In this document: positions 22,031-22,286 of the stretch, one piece after another
How the letters are laid out: every line of letters starts with the position of its first letter
How positions within the stretch are numbered: the first letter of the stretch is position 1
NCBI GenBank assembly: GCA_035997545.1
Contig: DASYIL010000178.1
Span: 1-22,286, forward strand
DNA length: 22,286 nucleotides
From: GCA-003244245 sp035997545
GTDB taxonomy: Bacteria > Actinomycetota > Actinomycetes > Mycobacteriales > Pseudonocardiaceae
Direction of reading: 5' to 3'
The notes under the pieces: model-generated
Database searches by the model: none
What the model was told of the DNA's origin: nothing
The model's input: the letters and a program-made list of their open reading frames with translations, nothing else
Translations under genes and position numbers: made by a program

Positions 22031-22285
22031 TCAGCACCGGAGTGGGTTGTGGAGTGGTCTGCGGTGGGGGTCGAGAATGGCGGGTGGTCGGAACTCGACG
22101 AGGTTTCCGCGGATGGTGATATCCCATCCGGTAGCATGCACCCACCGGTGGTGGGTGGGGCAGAGCAGAACGCAATTTTGCACTTCGGTATGACCGTCGT
22201 GATTCCACTGCCGGACGTGGTGAGCGTGGCACAATGCGGGGGCACGGTCACAACCCGGGAAAGTACATCCGCGGTCTCGGGCGAC
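22031..22285 (-). CDS. HNH endonuclease domain protein (13E12/DUF222 type), C-terminal part, 5' end outside window
   Basis: The frame enters from the right edge and ends at TGA (22033-22031), giving 84 residues. It reads RDRGCTFPGCDRAPALCHAH, HVRQWNHDGHTEVQNCVLLC and PTHHRWVHATGWDI. This is the HNH module: a Cys-x4-Cys knuckle, the catalytic His-His pair (HAHH), the central Asn of QNCVLLC, and CPTHHxxVH. A basic tail (DPHRRPLHNPLRC) follows. In actinomycetes this module ends the long, highly multi-copy DUF222/13E12-repeat proteins, some associated with mobile DNA; their function is mostly unknown. A nuclease activity is therefore plausible but unproven. The beginning of the gene cannot be seen, so the DUF222 part is inference. 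Confidence 0.88.
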   Translation of the reverse strand, partial: VARDRGCTFPGCDRAPALCHAHHVRQWNHDGHTEVQNCVLLCPTHHRWVHATGWDITIRGNLVEFRPPAILDPHRRPLHNPLRC

Positions 22286-22286
22286 C

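Noticed and set aside
1..22286. CRISPR array, insertion sequence, prophage, tRNA or rRNA gene
   Set aside because: No spaced direct repeats of CRISPR size, no transposase or phage proteins, and no cloverleaf or rRNA-like sequence were recognised. The tandem repeats present are short and contiguous.

Overview
The window is GC-rich, with many GTG starts and G/C-ending codons, and carries a gene order that is hallmark actinobacterial: whiB2-type regulator, DUF3499, phosphomannomutase, Trm112-like, SIS isomerase-like, manA, thymidylate kinase, mtrA-mtrB-lpqB, comF, long hpf, secA1. The protein sequences look like a mycelial actinomycete close to Pseudonocardiales; this is inferred from gene order and remembered homologues, with no database search.

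Layout. 1-215 is the tail of a NarL/DesK-type sensor kinase. 216-475 is the whiB upstream region, with a possible short leader ORF. 476-3112 holds whiB and a large multi-membrane protein that resembles the C-terminal half of actinobacterial GT2-fusion proteins but lacks the GT2 part. 3128-3613 (minus) is a DUF1025/metallopeptidase-like protein without HExxH, divergent from DUF3499 (3704-4069). 4181-8341 is a sugar-phosphate block (phosphomannomutase, Trm112-like, SIS/PMI, mannose-6-phosphate isomerase) that would interconvert fructose-6-P, mannose-6-P and mannose-1-P for GDP-mannose and mannosylated envelope components. 8532-9476 is a cation-diffusion transporter. 9477-9645 is a wrecked remnant of an APC-family amino-acid permease. 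9654-10991 is a stand-alone biotin carboxylase. 11037-15893 is tmk plus the MtrA-MtrB-LpqB cell-envelope and division signalling operon. 16013-17739 is comF and long HPF, and 17967-20867 is secA1. After secA the familiar order breaks: a SigD/ShbA-type sigma factor lies convergent to secA, then about 0.5 kb without a recognisable gene, then the 3' part of a 13E12/DUF222-type HNH protein running off the right edge.

No CRISPR array, prophage, insertion sequence, tRNA or rRNA gene was recognised, and I see no convincing new multi-gene system. The unusual material is local: a 22-bp near-perfect hairpin between hpf and secA, a lost GT2 domain, the permease fossil, a SigH/SigR-like promoter motif before hpf, an out-of-frame 11-bp tandem repeat across the mtrB/lpqB junction, and five short tandem duplications scattered over otherwise conserved genes. 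Several starts were set on ribosome-binding sites or on leaderless -10 boxes rather than on the longest open frame.
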